From the NCBI RefSeq assembly GCF_024802625.1, contig NZ_CP103371.1, forward strand, positions 3,720,001 through 3,784,000: a stretch of DNA of 64,000 nucleotides. Reading direction: 5' to 3'. A program made the position numbers and the translations under genes. Positions 8,348 to 18,387 of the stretch are shown here, in pieces. Numbering within the stretch: the stretch's first letter is position 1; each line of letters opens with the position of its first letter. The stretch comes from Massilia sp. H6. Its GTDB lineage: Bacteria > Pseudomonadota > Gammaproteobacteria > Burkholderiales > Burkholderiaceae_D. The notes beneath the pieces were generated by a model. That model searched no databases, was not told the origin of the DNA, and saw only the letters and a program-made list of their open reading frames with translations.

Positions 8348-10618
8348 ATGCCGCAGTTCCCATCCACTGCCAGCCGCATTCCCCTGCCCGGTTCCGGGCA
8401 CTTGCCGCTGCTGCTGGCACTGCTGGTCTTGCTGGTGACGCAGCTCATGACCTACAGTGCCTGGAGCGGCGCCCGGCGCGCCGCCCAGGCGCAGTTACAG
8501 GAAACCTTCGATTACCGTACCCGCGACATGGCGGTTGGCATCAGCCGCCGCATGGCGGTATACGAGCAAGTCTTGCGCGGCGCGCGCGGCTACCTGCGCG
8601 GCGCGGTCGACATCGCGCCACGCGACTGGGCAGCCTATTACCAGGTGCTCGACCTGGAGCAGTCGTTTCCGGGGCTCGAAGCGCTGGGCATCTCGACCAT
8701 CGTGCCGGCCGACGCGCTGACGGCGCACGAAGCGGCCATGCGGGGCGAAGGATTTGCCGATTACCGGGTGCGTCCCGAGCTGGAGCGGGGCGCAGCACGC
8801 GCGCTGGTATCCGCCATTACCCACATCGAACCATTTAGCGGACGCAACCTGCGCGCCTTTGGCTACGACATGTTCAGCGAGCCGGTACGGCGCGCGGCCA
8901 TGGAGCGCGCCCGCGACAGCGGCCAGGCCGCCCTGAGCGGCAAGGTGGTGCTGGTGCAGGACGGCAAGGACGCCCCGCAAGCCGGCGTCATCATGTACCT
9001 GCCGGTGTACCGCGCCGGCCAGCCGACCGGCACCGTCGGGCAGCGCCGCGACGCCATTGCCGGCTGGGTCTATGCGCCCTTTCGCATGAACGACCTGATG
9101 CAGGGCCTGGGCGGCGCTCACTCAACCGACCTCGATATCGAGATCCACGATGGCGAGCCGGGCGACGCTGCCGCGCTGCTCTACCGCTCCAATGCTTCCC
9201 GGTCCGGGGCGGCGGGGCTTGGCGCGCGCGTCCAGCTCATGCCGGGCGGCCGTACCTGGACCATCACGATGCGCCCCAGCGCCGCACTCGAAAACAGCCT
9301 CGACACCACGCGCCCGCGCCTGATCGCCCTAGGCGGCGCCGGCCTGGGCGTGCTGCTCAGCGTGGTGGTATGGCTGCTGGCCAGGCAGCGCCGCGGCGCC
9401 CTGCAACTGGCGCAGGCAATGACGCTCGAATTACGCGAGTCGCACGACCAGGTCGCCGCCGAGCAGCAGCGCATCGAGGTCATCCTGGAAAACGCACCCG
9501 ACGCCTTTTTGGCGCTCGACGCGCGCGGCCGGATCACCGACTGGAATGCACAGGCCACCCGGCTGTTCGGCTGGAGCGCAGTAGAAGCGATTGGCCGCGA
9601 TGCCGAATTGTTATTACCCGAAGACCGGCGCGGCGCCTTCCGCAGCGCCTTCGACGCCTTTGCCGCCAGCGGACACTGCGCGATGCTCGACGGAGCGACC
9701 GAATTGACGGTGCTGGACCGCGATGGCCGCCCGATCCCGGCCGAACTGAGCGTGGCGGTGCTGCACACCGCGAGCGGCGTCGGCGCCACCGCCTTCGTGC
9801 GCGACATTACCCAGCGCAAGCAAACCGAAGCGCGCGAGCTGCAGCGCCAGCAGCGCCTGGACGAGGCGCGCCAGGCGCTGGCCCGTTCGCAAAAACTCGA
9901 AGCCGTGGGCAAGCTCACCGGCGGCGTCGCCCACGACTTTAACAATATCCTGCACATCATCAGCGCCAATGTGCAGTTGATGCTGCGCGCAGACGGCGCC
10001 AACCGCAAACGCCTGCTCAGCATCCTCGATGCGGTCGAACGCGGCGCCAAGCTCGCTGGCCAGCTACTGGCATTCGCGCGGCGCCAGCCGCTGCATCCGG
10101 GCGTGGTCGATATCGGCGAACTGCTCGAGCGCATGGACAGCCTGGTGCTGCGCGCCGCCGGCGACGGCATCGCGCTTGAAAAACACGTCCCGCCCGAGCT
10201 GTGGCCGACGCTGGTCGATCCAAACCAGCTCGAGAACGTGTTGCTGAACCTGGTGATCAATGCGCGCGATGCGATGGATGGCTGCGGGCGCATCGAGCTG
10301 CGTCTTAACAATGTCACCATCGACAAAGACCACGAGCTGGCGCCGGGCGACTATGTTGCGGTCGCGGTGGCCGACTCTGGCCACGGCATGCCGCCAGAAG
10401 TGATGGAGCACGCCTTCGAGCCCTTCTTCAGCACCAAGCCCGAAGGCGAAGGAACCGGCCTGGGCCTGTCGATGGCGCACGGTTTCGCGCGCCAGAGCGG
10501 CGGCGATATCCGGCTGGACAGCGCGCCCGGCAAGGGCACGACGGTGACGATCTACCTGCCGCGCCATACGGCGCCGGCGCAGCCGCCCGGCACTCCTGGC
10601 ATGGCCGCGCCGCACTGA
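8348..10618 (+). CDS. CHASE-PAS sensor histidine kinase
   Basis: 756 residues. An N-terminal membrane segment (about 20-38) is followed by a periplasmic CHASE domain (roughly 70-310; note the motif FRMNDLMQGL near its end), a second membrane segment (about 322-345), a PAS domain (about 375-490, VILENAPDAFLALD), then the kinase core: H-box GGVAHDFNN with phospho-accepting His529, N-box NLVINARDAMD, G1 DSGHGMPP and G2 GEGTGLGLSMAHGF. CHASE domains bind small extracellular ligands such as cytokinin-like molecules or peptides. No receiver domain is fused and no response regulator is adjacent, so its partner is unknown. Confidence 0.87.
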   Translation: MPQFPSTASRIPLPGSGHLPLLLALLVLLVTQLMTYSAWSGARRAAQAQLQETFDYRTRDMAVGISRRMAVYEQVLRGARGYLRGAVDIAPRDWAAYYQVLDLEQSFPGLEALGISTIVPADALTAHEAAMRGEGFADYRVRPELERGAARALVSAITHIEPFSGRNLRAFGYDMFSEPVRRAAMERARDSGQAALSGKVVLVQDGKDAPQAGVIMYLPVYRAGQPTGTVGQRRDAIAGWVYAPFRMNDLMQGLGGAHSTDLDIEIHDGEPGDAAALLYRSNASRSGAAGLGARVQLMPGGRTWTITMRPSAALENSLDTTRPRLIALGGAGLGVLLSVVVWLLARQRRGALQLAQAMTLELRESHDQVAAEQQRIEVILENAPDAFLALDARGRITDWNAQATRLFGWSAVEAIGRDAELLLPEDRRGAFRSAFDAFAASGHCAMLDGATELTVLDRDGRPIPAELSVAVLHTASGVGATAFVRDITQRKQTEARELQRQQRLDEARQALARSQKLEAVGKLTGGVAHDFNNILHIISANVQLMLRADGANRKRLLSILDAVERGAKLAGQLLAFARRQPLHPGVVDIGELLERMDSLVLRAAGDGIALEKHVPPELWPTLVDPNQLENVLLNLVINARDAMDGCGRIELRLNNVTIDKDHELAPGDYVAVAVADSGHGMPPEVMEHAFEPFFSTKPEGEGTGLGLSMAHGFARQSGGDIRLDSAPGKGTTVTIYLPRHTAPAQPPGTPGMAAPH

Positions 10619-10672
10619 GGGCAGCAGCACGGCGTGCTGCCGGCCGCGGGCCGGCGCAGCTACAATTGCTGC

Positions 10673-11014
10673 ATGCCCAAAAAGACCCCCATTTTCCCCG
10701 GTCCGCTGACCACCCGCGGCGCCGTGCTCGCGGTACTGCTGTCGAATGCCGACCAGACCGGCGCCGAGCCGATGCGCGGACGCATTACCCTCGCCGCCAT
10801 CGTCCGCGCGCTCAAGCGCAAATACCACTGGCCGATCGAGACCGACAGTTTTCCGTCCAACGATGCCGATGGCCGCGCCACCTGGGCCACGGTGTACAAG
10901 CTGCCGCCAGAGGCGATCGCCAGGGCGCTCAAAGCCGGTGGCCAGGACTGGCTCAAGAGCAGGGCGAGCAGCAAGGGCCTGGCGATGCGCAGCGACTCCG
11001 AGCACGATGACTGA
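10673..11014 (+). CDS. Conserved small hypothetical protein
   Basis: 113 residues beginning MPKKTPIFPGPLTTRGA. The ATG at 10673 is preceded by TACAAT at 10660-10665, so transcription could start at or next to the start codon (leaderless mRNA) and no Shine-Dalgarno is evident. The protein has the pattern of a small basic helical domain (TLAAIVRALKRKYHWPIE, then TVYKLPPEAIARALKAGG), which might be a helix-turn-helix-like fold. I recall similar conserved hypothetical proteins in Burkholderiales, but no function. It lies 54 nt after the histidine kinase gene on the same strand. Confidence 0.6.
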   Translation: MPKKTPIFPGPLTTRGAVLAVLLSNADQTGAEPMRGRITLAAIVRALKRKYHWPIETDSFPSNDADGRATWATVYKLPPEAIARALKAGGQDWLKSRASSKGLAMRSDSEHDD

Positions 11015-11098
11015 GCTGCGTGTTTGCGCATCGCAGCGTCTGGGTTCACGAAAATAATACAGATGGCGCGCTATTTGTTCGCGCTGAGAATGAATTCC

Positions 11099-11127
11099 TT
11101 AACTTAATTCCACCCTGCCTCTATCAT
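11099..11127 (+). promoter_or_regulatory. Putative sigma70 promoter of the NRPS-PKS operon
   Basis: TTAACT (11099-11104), a 17-nt spacer and TATCAT (11122-11127) match the consensus at 4/6 and 5/6 positions with ideal spacing, in the AT-rich part of the 296-nt gap before the NRPS-PKS gene. The rest of that gap (11015-11310) shows no gene I can support. It would give a leader of about 175 nt. Confidence 0.4.
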
Positions 11128-11310
11128 AGCGCCTTGCCCGAGTGCGTAATGACAGTGCCCGCAGCGGGCGCCACCCACCACACCTTCCCTGAACCCCCTG
11201 GAAACACCCTTTCCCGTCGGAGCAGCGACCCGTCTTGAAGCCGCGCTGGCTGTCTGGTCAGCCGCGTCCAGGCCGGTCATGCCCGGTTTTACCTTCTTCC
11301 CATCGCTCAC

Positions 11311-14300
11311 ATGACCAGTCTTCCAGCCGACGACACCGCCCCTGCCACGCCGGTGGCCAGCCCCCTTTCGCGCGGCCAGCGCGCGATGTGGTTCTTGTGG
11401 AACATGAATCCGGCTGGCGCCGAATACGGCTTGCCAATGGCCTGGACCATCGACACGCCGCTCGACCCGGATGCCCTGCGCGATGCCCTGCAGGCGCTGG
11501 TCGATCGCCATCCGGTGCTGCGCACTACCTATTCGGCGCCGCATGGCGAGCCGGTCCAGCTGGTGCACGCGCGCCTGCCGGTCAGTTTCGAACGGGTCGA
11601 TGCCAGCGACTGGGACGACGCGCGCCTGCACGCGCGCCTGAGCGCCACGGCCCATGCACCGTTCGACCTGGCGCACGGCCCCATTTTTCGCTGCCATCTG
11701 TTTACCCGCGCCGCCAGCGCCGGCAAACACGCGCACGTACTGCTGTTTAACAGCCACCATATCGCCACCGATACCTGGTCGCTGATCGTGCTGATGGAAG
11801 AACTGGGCCTGCTCTACCGCGCCGCAGTCGGCGGCCATGCGCCAGAGCTCCCCCCGGACACGCTGGCATATACCGCCTATGTCGGCTGGCAGCAGGACTT
11901 GCTTGCATCCAGCCGTGCCGACGAGCACTGGACCTATTGGCGTTCGCAGCTGGCGGCACCGCCCAGCCTGGACTTGCCCACCGACCGTCCGCGCCCTACC
12001 GTGCAAACCCATGCCGGCGCCGGCCATGCCTTTACCCTGGACAAGGAGCTGACCGCCCAGATTCGCGCGCTCGCGCGCCAGGAAGACGTCACCTTCTACA
12101 CGGTCTTGCTGGCGGCCTTCTACGTGCTGCTCTACCGCTATACGGGCCAGGACGACATCGTCGTGGGCTCGCCGCGCTTCGGGCGTCCGCCCGAAGGCTA
12201 TGCACGCACCGTAGGCTATTTTGCCAGCCCCTGCGCCCTGCGCTGCCAGCTCGATGGCGCCTCTACTTTCTCGGAGCTGCTGCACGGGGTGCGCAAGGTG
12301 CTGGTCGGTTCGCGCGAGCACCAGGACTTTCCCTTCCCGCTGCTGGTGGAAAAGCTCGGCCTGCCGCGCGACCTGTCGCGCAGCCCGGTGTTCCAGGTGG
12401 CCTTCACTTACCAGAAATCGCAGCTGGCGCACCTGCAAGGCGTGGCTGCCGCGCGCATGGGGCTGGCGGGCGCCAGTCTCGACCTGTCCGGCCTGCGCCT
12501 GGACTCGTACCCGCTCGAACAGCACACCGTCAAGTTCGACCTCGATTTTGTGGTGGAAGAAGTCGACGAGTCGCTGCGCGCGGTGTGCTGGTACAACACC
12601 GACTTGTGGAATGCGGACAGCATCGCCTACCTGGTCGAGCATTACCAGGCCCTGTTGCAAAGCGCGGCGCAGGCACCGGACCAAGCGGTCGAGCGCCTGC
12701 CGATGCTGACCGAACGCGAACAGCTGGCCAGCGCCGCCTGGAACGCCACCGCCACGCCCTACTCCCAGGCTTGTGCCCACCAGCTGTTCGAGCAGCAGGT
12801 GGCGCGCGCACCTGAAGCCGAGGCACTGCGGTATGGCGGCCGCAGCATGCGCTACGACGAACTCAACCGCCGCGCCAACCAGCTGGCCCGTTATCTGCAG
12901 CGCCAGGGCCTGGAGCCCGGCCAGCTGGTCGGACTGAGCATGGAACGCGGCCAGGCCGAGCTGGTGATCGGCGTACTGGCCATCCTCAAGGCCGGTGCCG
13001 CCTATTTGCCGCTCGACCCCGCCTATCCGCAGGACCGGCTGGCCTTCATGCTCGACGATGCCAGCCTGCGCCTGCTGCTAACCCAGGACAGCCTGCAGGC
13101 CGTGCTGCCCGCCAGCGCAGCGCGCCAGGTCTGCCTCGACCGCGACTGGGACAGCATCGCCCAGGAAGCCTCGCACGACCTCGATCTTGACATTGGCCCG
13201 GCCGAGCTGGCCTATGTCATCTACACTTCCGGCTCGACCGGCCGCCCCAAGGGCGTGCTGCTCGAGCACCGCGGCTTGAGCAACCTGGTGCACGCCTTGA
13301 TGGATGGCTTTGCCGTCGGGCCCGCGAGCCGGATGCTGCAATTTGCCTCGTCCAGTTTCGACGCCTCGGTGTCGGAGATATTCACGGCGCTGGGCGCCGG
13401 CGCCAGCCTGTGCCTGGCGCCCAAGCTGGACCTGATCCCGGGCTCGGCGCTGGTCAATACCATCAACGACAACGCCATCTCGGTGGTGACCCTGCCGCCA
13501 TCGGTGCTGGCGCTGCTGCGTCCGGCCGACGTGCCGGGCCTGCACACCATCATTACGGCCGGCGAAGCCTGCAGCCTCGAGCTAGCGCGCCGCTGGAGCG
13601 ACGGGCGCCGCATGATCAATGCCTACGGCCCGACCGAAGCGAGCGTGTGCGCCACCATGGCCCGCATGCATCCGCTGGTCGAATCGGTGAGTATCGGCGG
13701 GCCACTGCCCAACACGCGCGTGCACGTGCTCGATGCGCACCTGCAGCCGGTACCGATCGGCGTGGCCGGCGAGCTGCACATCGCCGGCACTGGCCTGGCG
13801 CGCGGCTACCTGAACCGCCCCGAGCTCACCCGCGAGCGCTTCATTACGGCGCCCTGCGGCGAGCGCCTGTACAAGACCGGCGACCTGGTGCGGCGCGAGG
13901 CCGATGGCGGCCTGAAATTTCTCGGGCGCCTAGACCATCAGGTGAAGATTCGTGGGTTCCGCATCGAACTGGGCGAACTCGAAGCCGTGATCGGCGAGTG
14001 GCCCGGCATCCGCGAGGCGCTGGTGCTGGCGCGCGGATGCCCGGGTGGCGACCAGGCGCTGGTGGCCTATGCCATCGCACACGAGGGCGCTGTCGTGACC
14101 CCCGCCGCCCTGCGCGCCCATGTGCAGTCGCGCCTGCCGGACTTCATGGTGCCGGCCGACTTCGTGCTGCTCGATGCCTGGCCTTCCACCCCCAACGGCA
14201 AGATCGACCGGCGCGCCCTGCCGGCCCCGCCCGAACACCGGGTAGAGGCCACGGCCGCCATGCCGCGCGACGAGCTGGAAAGACAGATTGCCGCGATCTG

Positions 14301-17300
14301 GTGCGAGGTACTCGCGGTCAGTGCGGTGAGCATCGACGACAGCTTCTTCGACGCCGGCGGGCACTCGCTCAGCCTGGTGCAAGTGGAAGTGCTGCTGGAA
14401 GAACAGCTTGGCATCGTGGTGGCGACCGTCGACCTGTTCCGCTTCCCGACCATTCGGCTGCTGGCCAGGCACCTGCGCACGACCCAGGGGGTGGGCGCCG
14501 GCGACAAGGCTGTGCCGGTCGAGCCGGCTGCGCCGCGGGCCGCCCGCACCCGGGGGGCGAGCCAGGACATCGCCATCGTCGGCATGGCCGGTAAGTTTCC
14601 GGGCGCAAACGATATCGACGCGTTCTGGCGCAACCTGTGCGCCGGGGTCGAATCGGTGACCGAGCTGAGCGACCAGCAGCTGCAGGACGCCGGCGTCGAT
14701 CCCGCGCTGCACGGGCAGCCGCGCTACGTGCGGCGCAAGGGCACGCTCGACGGCGTGGAGTGCTTCGACGCGCCCTTCTTCGGCTATCCGCCACGCGAAG
14801 CCCTGCTGATGGATCCGCAACAGCGCCAGTTCCTGGAAGTGGCCTGGCAGGCGCTCGAGCATGCCGGCTATGGTGGCGGCGCCACGGCCGGGCGCGTGGG
14901 CGTGTATGGCGGCACCGGCCGCGCCGCTTACATGCTGCACTTCCTTAGTACCAATCCGGCATCGGCCGCGGAGCTGTTCCAAACCACCATCCTCAACGAC
15001 AAGGATTTCCTGTCGACCCGGGTGGCCTACAAGCTGGACCTGCGCGGCCCGGCCCTGGCGGTACAAACCGCCTGCTCGACCTCGCTGGTAGCCCTGCACC
15101 TGGCCTGCCAGCAGCTGTTGCAGGACGACTGCGACCTGGCCCTGGCCGGTGGCGTGTCGATCGAAGTGCCGCATGGCGCCGGCTACCTGTACCAGGAAGG
15201 ACATATCCTGTCGCCCGATGGGCGCTGCCGCGCCTTCGATGCAGGCGCCAGCGGCACTGTGCGCGGCAGCGGTGGCGCCCTGGTGGCGCTCAAGCGCCTG
15301 GCCGATGCCACTGCCGACGGCGACACCATCTGGGCAGTCATCAAGGGGTCGGCCATCAACAACGACGGCGGCGCCAAGGTGGGCTACACCGCCCCGGCCG
15401 TCGAGGGCCAGGCGGCCGTCATCGAACAGGCCTTGCAACGGGCCGGGGTCGACCCGCGCACGATCGGACTGGTCGAAGCGCACGGCACCGCGACGCCGCT
15501 GGGCGACCCGATCGAAGTGGCCGCCCTCACCCAGGCCTACCGCCGTCATACGCCGGATAAAGGCTTTTGCCTGCTCGGCTCCGTGAAAACGAACGTCGGC
15601 CACCTCGATGCCGCTGCCGGCGTGACCGGCCTGATCAAGGCGGCACTGGCCGTGTACCATGGCCAGGTGCCCGCGACCTTGCATTTCCAGTCGCCCAATC
15701 CGAAACTGGGGCTGGAGCAGACGCCGTTTCGCGTCAACCCGACGCTGGTCGCGTGGCCGGCGTCGGCATCGCCGCGCCGCGCCGCGGTCAGTTCATTTGG
15801 CATCGGCGGCACCAATGCCCACGTCATCCTGGAGCAAGCCAGCCAGCCGCCCTCGGCCAGCGGCGGCCTGCCGGCCCAGCTCCTGAACCTGTCGGCGCGC
15901 TCCGAGACCGCCTTGCACGCGCTGGCCGCCAACCTGGCCAGCTACCTCGCGGCGCACCCCGAGGCCAACCTGGCCGATGTGGCCTATACCTTGCAACTGG
16001 GGCGCGCCGAACTGCCGCTGCGCCGCTCGCTTGCCTGCACGAGTGTCGCGCAGGCGCGCGAGATGCTGGCGCGGCCGGCGTGCGCAGCTGCCGCGCCAGG
16101 CGCCAAGCCGCGCGTGAGCTTCATGTTTCCGGGACAGGGATTGCAGAAGGTGAACATGGGACGCGAACTGTACGCCGAGGCGCCGCAGTTCCGCGCGTGC
16201 GTGGACGACTGCGCGCGCATCCTGCAGCCCTTGCTCGATTGCGACCTGCGCACCTTGTTGTATCCGGAACCGGATCTGCTGCAGGCGGCCACCCTGCGCC
16301 TGGCGCAAACAGCAATCACCCAGCCGGCGCTGTTCGTGGTGGAATATGCGCTGGCGCGCCAGCTCATGCACTGGGGGGTCCAGCCCGACGCCATGATCGG
16401 CCACAGCCTGGGCGAATACGTGGCGGCCTGCCTGGCCGGCGTGCTGTCCCTGGGCGACGCCCTGACGCTGGTGGCGGCACGCGGCCGGCTGGTGCAGCAA
16501 CTGCCGGCCGGCGCCATGCTGGCCGTCGAGGCAGACCCCGAGCAATTACTGCCCTTCGTGGGCGGCGAGATCAGCCTGGCCGTGGTCAACGGTCCGCAAG
16601 CGTGCGTGCTGGCAGGGCCGGTTCCCGCCGTCGACGCCATCGAGCCGCTTGTCGCGGCCGCCGGCCTGCGCTGCAAGCGCATCCCCACCTCGCACGCCTT
16701 CCATTCGTCCATGCTCGACCCGGTGCTCGCGCAATTCCAGGCGCTGGTAGAAGAAGTGCAACTGCATGCGCCGCGCATTCCCTATATCACCAACGTCACC
16801 GGAACCTGGGTGACGGCGCAACAGGCCACCAGCCCCCAGCACTGGGTGCGCCACTTGCGCCAGACCGTCCTGTTCGCACCGGGACTGGCACGCCTGCTCG
16901 AAGCGCCCGATGGAATTTTCCTGGAAGTCGGCCCGGGACAGACCTTCAGCGCCATCTTGCGTCGCCATCCCCTGCGCCACCACGTGCGTCATGCCGGCCC
17001 GACCCTGGCCACCAGCGCCGAGCCCTCGGATTGCGCGGCGCTGCTGCACGGCGTCGGCCAGGTCTGGGCCGGGCACGGCGCCGAGCCGGCATGGGATCGG
17101 CTGCACCTGGGCGTGGCGCGGCGCCGCATCGGCCTGCCGGTGTATCCCTTCGACCGGCACCGGTATTGGCCGGCCGCGCCGACATCATCGGCAGCGACGG
17201 CCGCGACGGCGACGCACGGCGTGCAAGCCGCGCCCGGCATGCCGGCAGTGCCGATGCGGCTGGATCCGCCTGCGCCTGCGCCTGCGGCCGACAGTGCCGA

Positions 17301-18387
17301 GCGCCAGGTCTGCGCCATTTTCGAAGAGGTGCTCGGCATCGACGCGGTGGCGCCCGCCGACAATTTCTTCGACCTGGGCGGCAGCTCGCTGTCCACGCTG
17401 AGCGTCGTCATCCGGCTCGAGCAGGTCTTCGGCAGCAGCCTGCCCAGCGCGCTCTTGCTGGAAAACCCCACCCCGGGCGGGCTGGCCCGCGCGCTGCGCT
17501 CGGGCCAGCCCGCCCGCAGCGCGCGCCTGGTGGGTTTGCGCAGCACCGGTACGCGGCCGCCCATCTTCTGTGTCCATCCCTATGGCGGACACACCACCGG
17601 CTATGTCGAACTGGTACGCGCCCTGGGCCTGGAGCAGCCGGTGTTCGGCATCCAGGCACGCGGCCTGCAAGGCGAATCCGAGCCGCTGCGCACGATCGAA
17701 GCCATGGCGGCCGACTACATCGGCCTGATCAAGGCCCAACAGCCGGCCGGACCTTACCAGCTGGCCGGGCATTCGATGGGCGGGTGCATCGCCTTCGAAA
17801 TGGCGCAGCAGTTGCAACGCGGCGGCGACCAGGTGTCGATGCTGGCCCTGATCGATTCACGCGCGCACAATGCCAGCCTGCGCCCGCTCTACCGCAACAG
17901 CGCCTACGGCCAGATGGCGCGCAAGGACTGGCTCAGCGACGATGCGGTCATGCTGGGTATCCTGTTTCCCAAGCTGGCGATGGATTGGGAAGCGCTGCGC
18001 AGCACGCCCGCCGACGAACACTGGGTGCAGGTCCAGGGGGCGGCCATGCGGCAAGGCCTGCTTCCGGCCGGCACGGCCCCTGAAGGGGTGCGCCAGCTGC
18101 TGGCGGTTACCCAGGCCAACGACGAAGCCTTGCGCAGTTACCAGCCGCAGCCCTGGAACGGCCCGCTCCTGCTGTTTGCCGGAACCGAAGGCTTTGGTCC
18201 CCAGTTCAATGAACCCGAGCTTGGCTGGCGCGAGCTGGCACCTGGCACGCTGGAAGTGCTGGCGGTGCCGGGCGACCACCATGGCGTGATGGTCGGGGCC
18301 AGCGCCCAGGCGATTGCCCGGCGCCTGCTCGGCAGTAAAACAGCCGACGCTGCCCAGCCGCACGCCCGAGTGGGCGTACATGATTGA
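11311..18387 (+). CDS. Hybrid NRPS-PKS megasynthase: C-A-PCP-KS-AT-ACP-TE
   Basis: 2358 residues, one complete NRPS module followed by one PKS module and a thioesterase. Condensation domain ~20-440 with HHIATDTWS at 149-157 (second His and Asp present). Adenylation domain ~485-985: YTSGSTGRPKG at 638, FDASVSEIF at 683, NAYGPTEASVC, YKTGDLV, NGKIDR with Lys964. First carrier Ser1019 (GGHSL). Ketosynthase ~1085-1510 with Cys1255, His1391 and His1431. Acyltransferase ~1602-1900 with GHSLG Ser1699 and HAFH at 1795-1798, a malonyl-CoA signature. Second carrier Ser2026. Thioesterase with GHSMGG Ser2155 and His2323/2324. There is no KR, DH, ER, MT or epimerase domain. Expected product: an amino acid, probably acylated by the N-terminal C domain, extended by one C2 unit as a beta-keto thioester and released by the TE. 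No PPTase or exporter is nearby. Confidence 0.95.
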   Translation: MTSLPADDTAPATPVASPLSRGQRAMWFLWNMNPAGAEYGLPMAWTIDTPLDPDALRDALQALVDRHPVLRTTYSAPHGEPVQLVHARLPVSFERVDASDWDDARLHARLSATAHAPFDLAHGPIFRCHLFTRAASAGKHAHVLLFNSHHIATDTWSLIVLMEELGLLYRAAVGGHAPELPPDTLAYTAYVGWQQDLLASSRADEHWTYWRSQLAAPPSLDLPTDRPRPTVQTHAGAGHAFTLDKELTAQIRALARQEDVTFYTVLLAAFYVLLYRYTGQDDIVVGSPRFGRPPEGYARTVGYFASPCALRCQLDGASTFSELLHGVRKVLVGSREHQDFPFPLLVEKLGLPRDLSRSPVFQVAFTYQKSQLAHLQGVAAARMGLAGASLDLSGLRLDSYPLEQHTVKFDLDFVVEEVDESLRAVCWYNTDLWNADSIAYLVEHYQALLQSAAQAPDQAVERLPMLTEREQLASAAWNATATPYSQACAHQLFEQQVARAPEAEALRYGGRSMRYDELNRRANQLARYLQRQGLEPGQLVGLSMERGQAELVIGVLAILKAGAAYLPLDPAYPQDRLAFMLDDASLRLLLTQDSLQAVLPASAARQVCLDRDWDSIAQEASHDLDLDIGPAELAYVIYTSGSTGRPKGVLLEHRGLSNLVHALMDGFAVGPASRMLQFASSSFDASVSEIFTALGAGASLCLAPKLDLIPGSALVNTINDNAISVVTLPPSVLALLRPADVPGLHTIITAGEACSLELARRWSDGRRMINAYGPTEASVCATMARMHPLVESVSIGGPLPNTRVHVLDAHLQPVPIGVAGELHIAGTGLARGYLNRPELTRERFITAPCGERLYKTGDLVRREADGGLKFLGRLDHQVKIRGFRIELGELEAVIGEWPGIREALVLARGCPGGDQALVAYAIAHEGAVVTPAALRAHVQSRLPDFMVPADFVLLDAWPSTPNGKIDRRALPAPPEHRVEATAAMPRDELERQIAAIWCEVLAVSAVSIDDSFFDAGGHSLSLVQVEVLLEEQLGIVVATVDLFRFPTIRLLARHLRTTQGVGAGDKAVPVEPAAPRAARTRGASQDIAIVGMAGKFPGANDIDAFWRNLCAGVESVTELSDQQLQDAGVDPALHGQPRYVRRKGTLDGVECFDAPFFGYPPREALLMDPQQRQFLEVAWQALEHAGYGGGATAGRVGVYGGTGRAAYMLHFLSTNPASAAELFQTTILNDKDFLSTRVAYKLDLRGPALAVQTACSTSLVALHLACQQLLQDDCDLALAGGVSIEVPHGAGYLYQEGHILSPDGRCRAFDAGASGTVRGSGGALVALKRLADATADGDTIWAVIKGSAINNDGGAKVGYTAPAVEGQAAVIEQALQRAGVDPRTIGLVEAHGTATPLGDPIEVAALTQAYRRHTPDKGFCLLGSVKTNVGHLDAAAGVTGLIKAALAVYHGQVPATLHFQSPNPKLGLEQTPFRVNPTLVAWPASASPRRAAVSSFGIGGTNAHVILEQASQPPSASGGLPAQLLNLSARSETALHALAANLASYLAAHPEANLADVAYTLQLGRAELPLRRSLACTSVAQAREMLARPACAAAAPGAKPRVSFMFPGQGLQKVNMGRELYAEAPQFRACVDDCARILQPLLDCDLRTLLYPEPDLLQAATLRLAQTAITQPALFVVEYALARQLMHWGVQPDAMIGHSLGEYVAACLAGVLSLGDALTLVAARGRLVQQLPAGAMLAVEADPEQLLPFVGGEISLAVVNGPQACVLAGPVPAVDAIEPLVAAAGLRCKRIPTSHAFHSSMLDPVLAQFQALVEEVQLHAPRIPYITNVTGTWVTAQQATSPQHWVRHLRQTVLFAPGLARLLEAPDGIFLEVGPGQTFSAILRRHPLRHHVRHAGPTLATSAEPSDCAALLHGVGQVWAGHGAEPAWDRLHLGVARRRIGLPVYPFDRHRYWPAAPTSSAATAATATHGVQAAPGMPAVPMRLDPPAPAPAADSAERQVCAIFEEVLGIDAVAPADNFFDLGGSSLSTLSVVIRLEQVFGSSLPSALLLENPTPGGLARALRSGQPARSARLVGLRSTGTRPPIFCVHPYGGHTTGYVELVRALGLEQPVFGIQARGLQGESEPLRTIEAMAADYIGLIKAQQPAGPYQLAGHSMGGCIAFEMAQQLQRGGDQVSMLALIDSRAHNASLRPLYRNSAYGQMARKDWLSDDAVMLGILFPKLAMDWEALRSTPADEHWVQVQGAAMRQGLLPAGTAPEGVRQLLAVTQANDEALRSYQPQPWNGPLLLFAGTEGFGPQFNEPELGWRELAPGTLEVLAVPGDHHGVMVGASAQAIARRLLGSKTADAAQPHARVGVHD

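Noticed and set aside
13930..15684. 584-codon minus-strand frame inside the NRPS-PKS gene
   Set aside because: Shadow frame; the sense strand carries all catalytic motifs of the A, PCP and KS domains.
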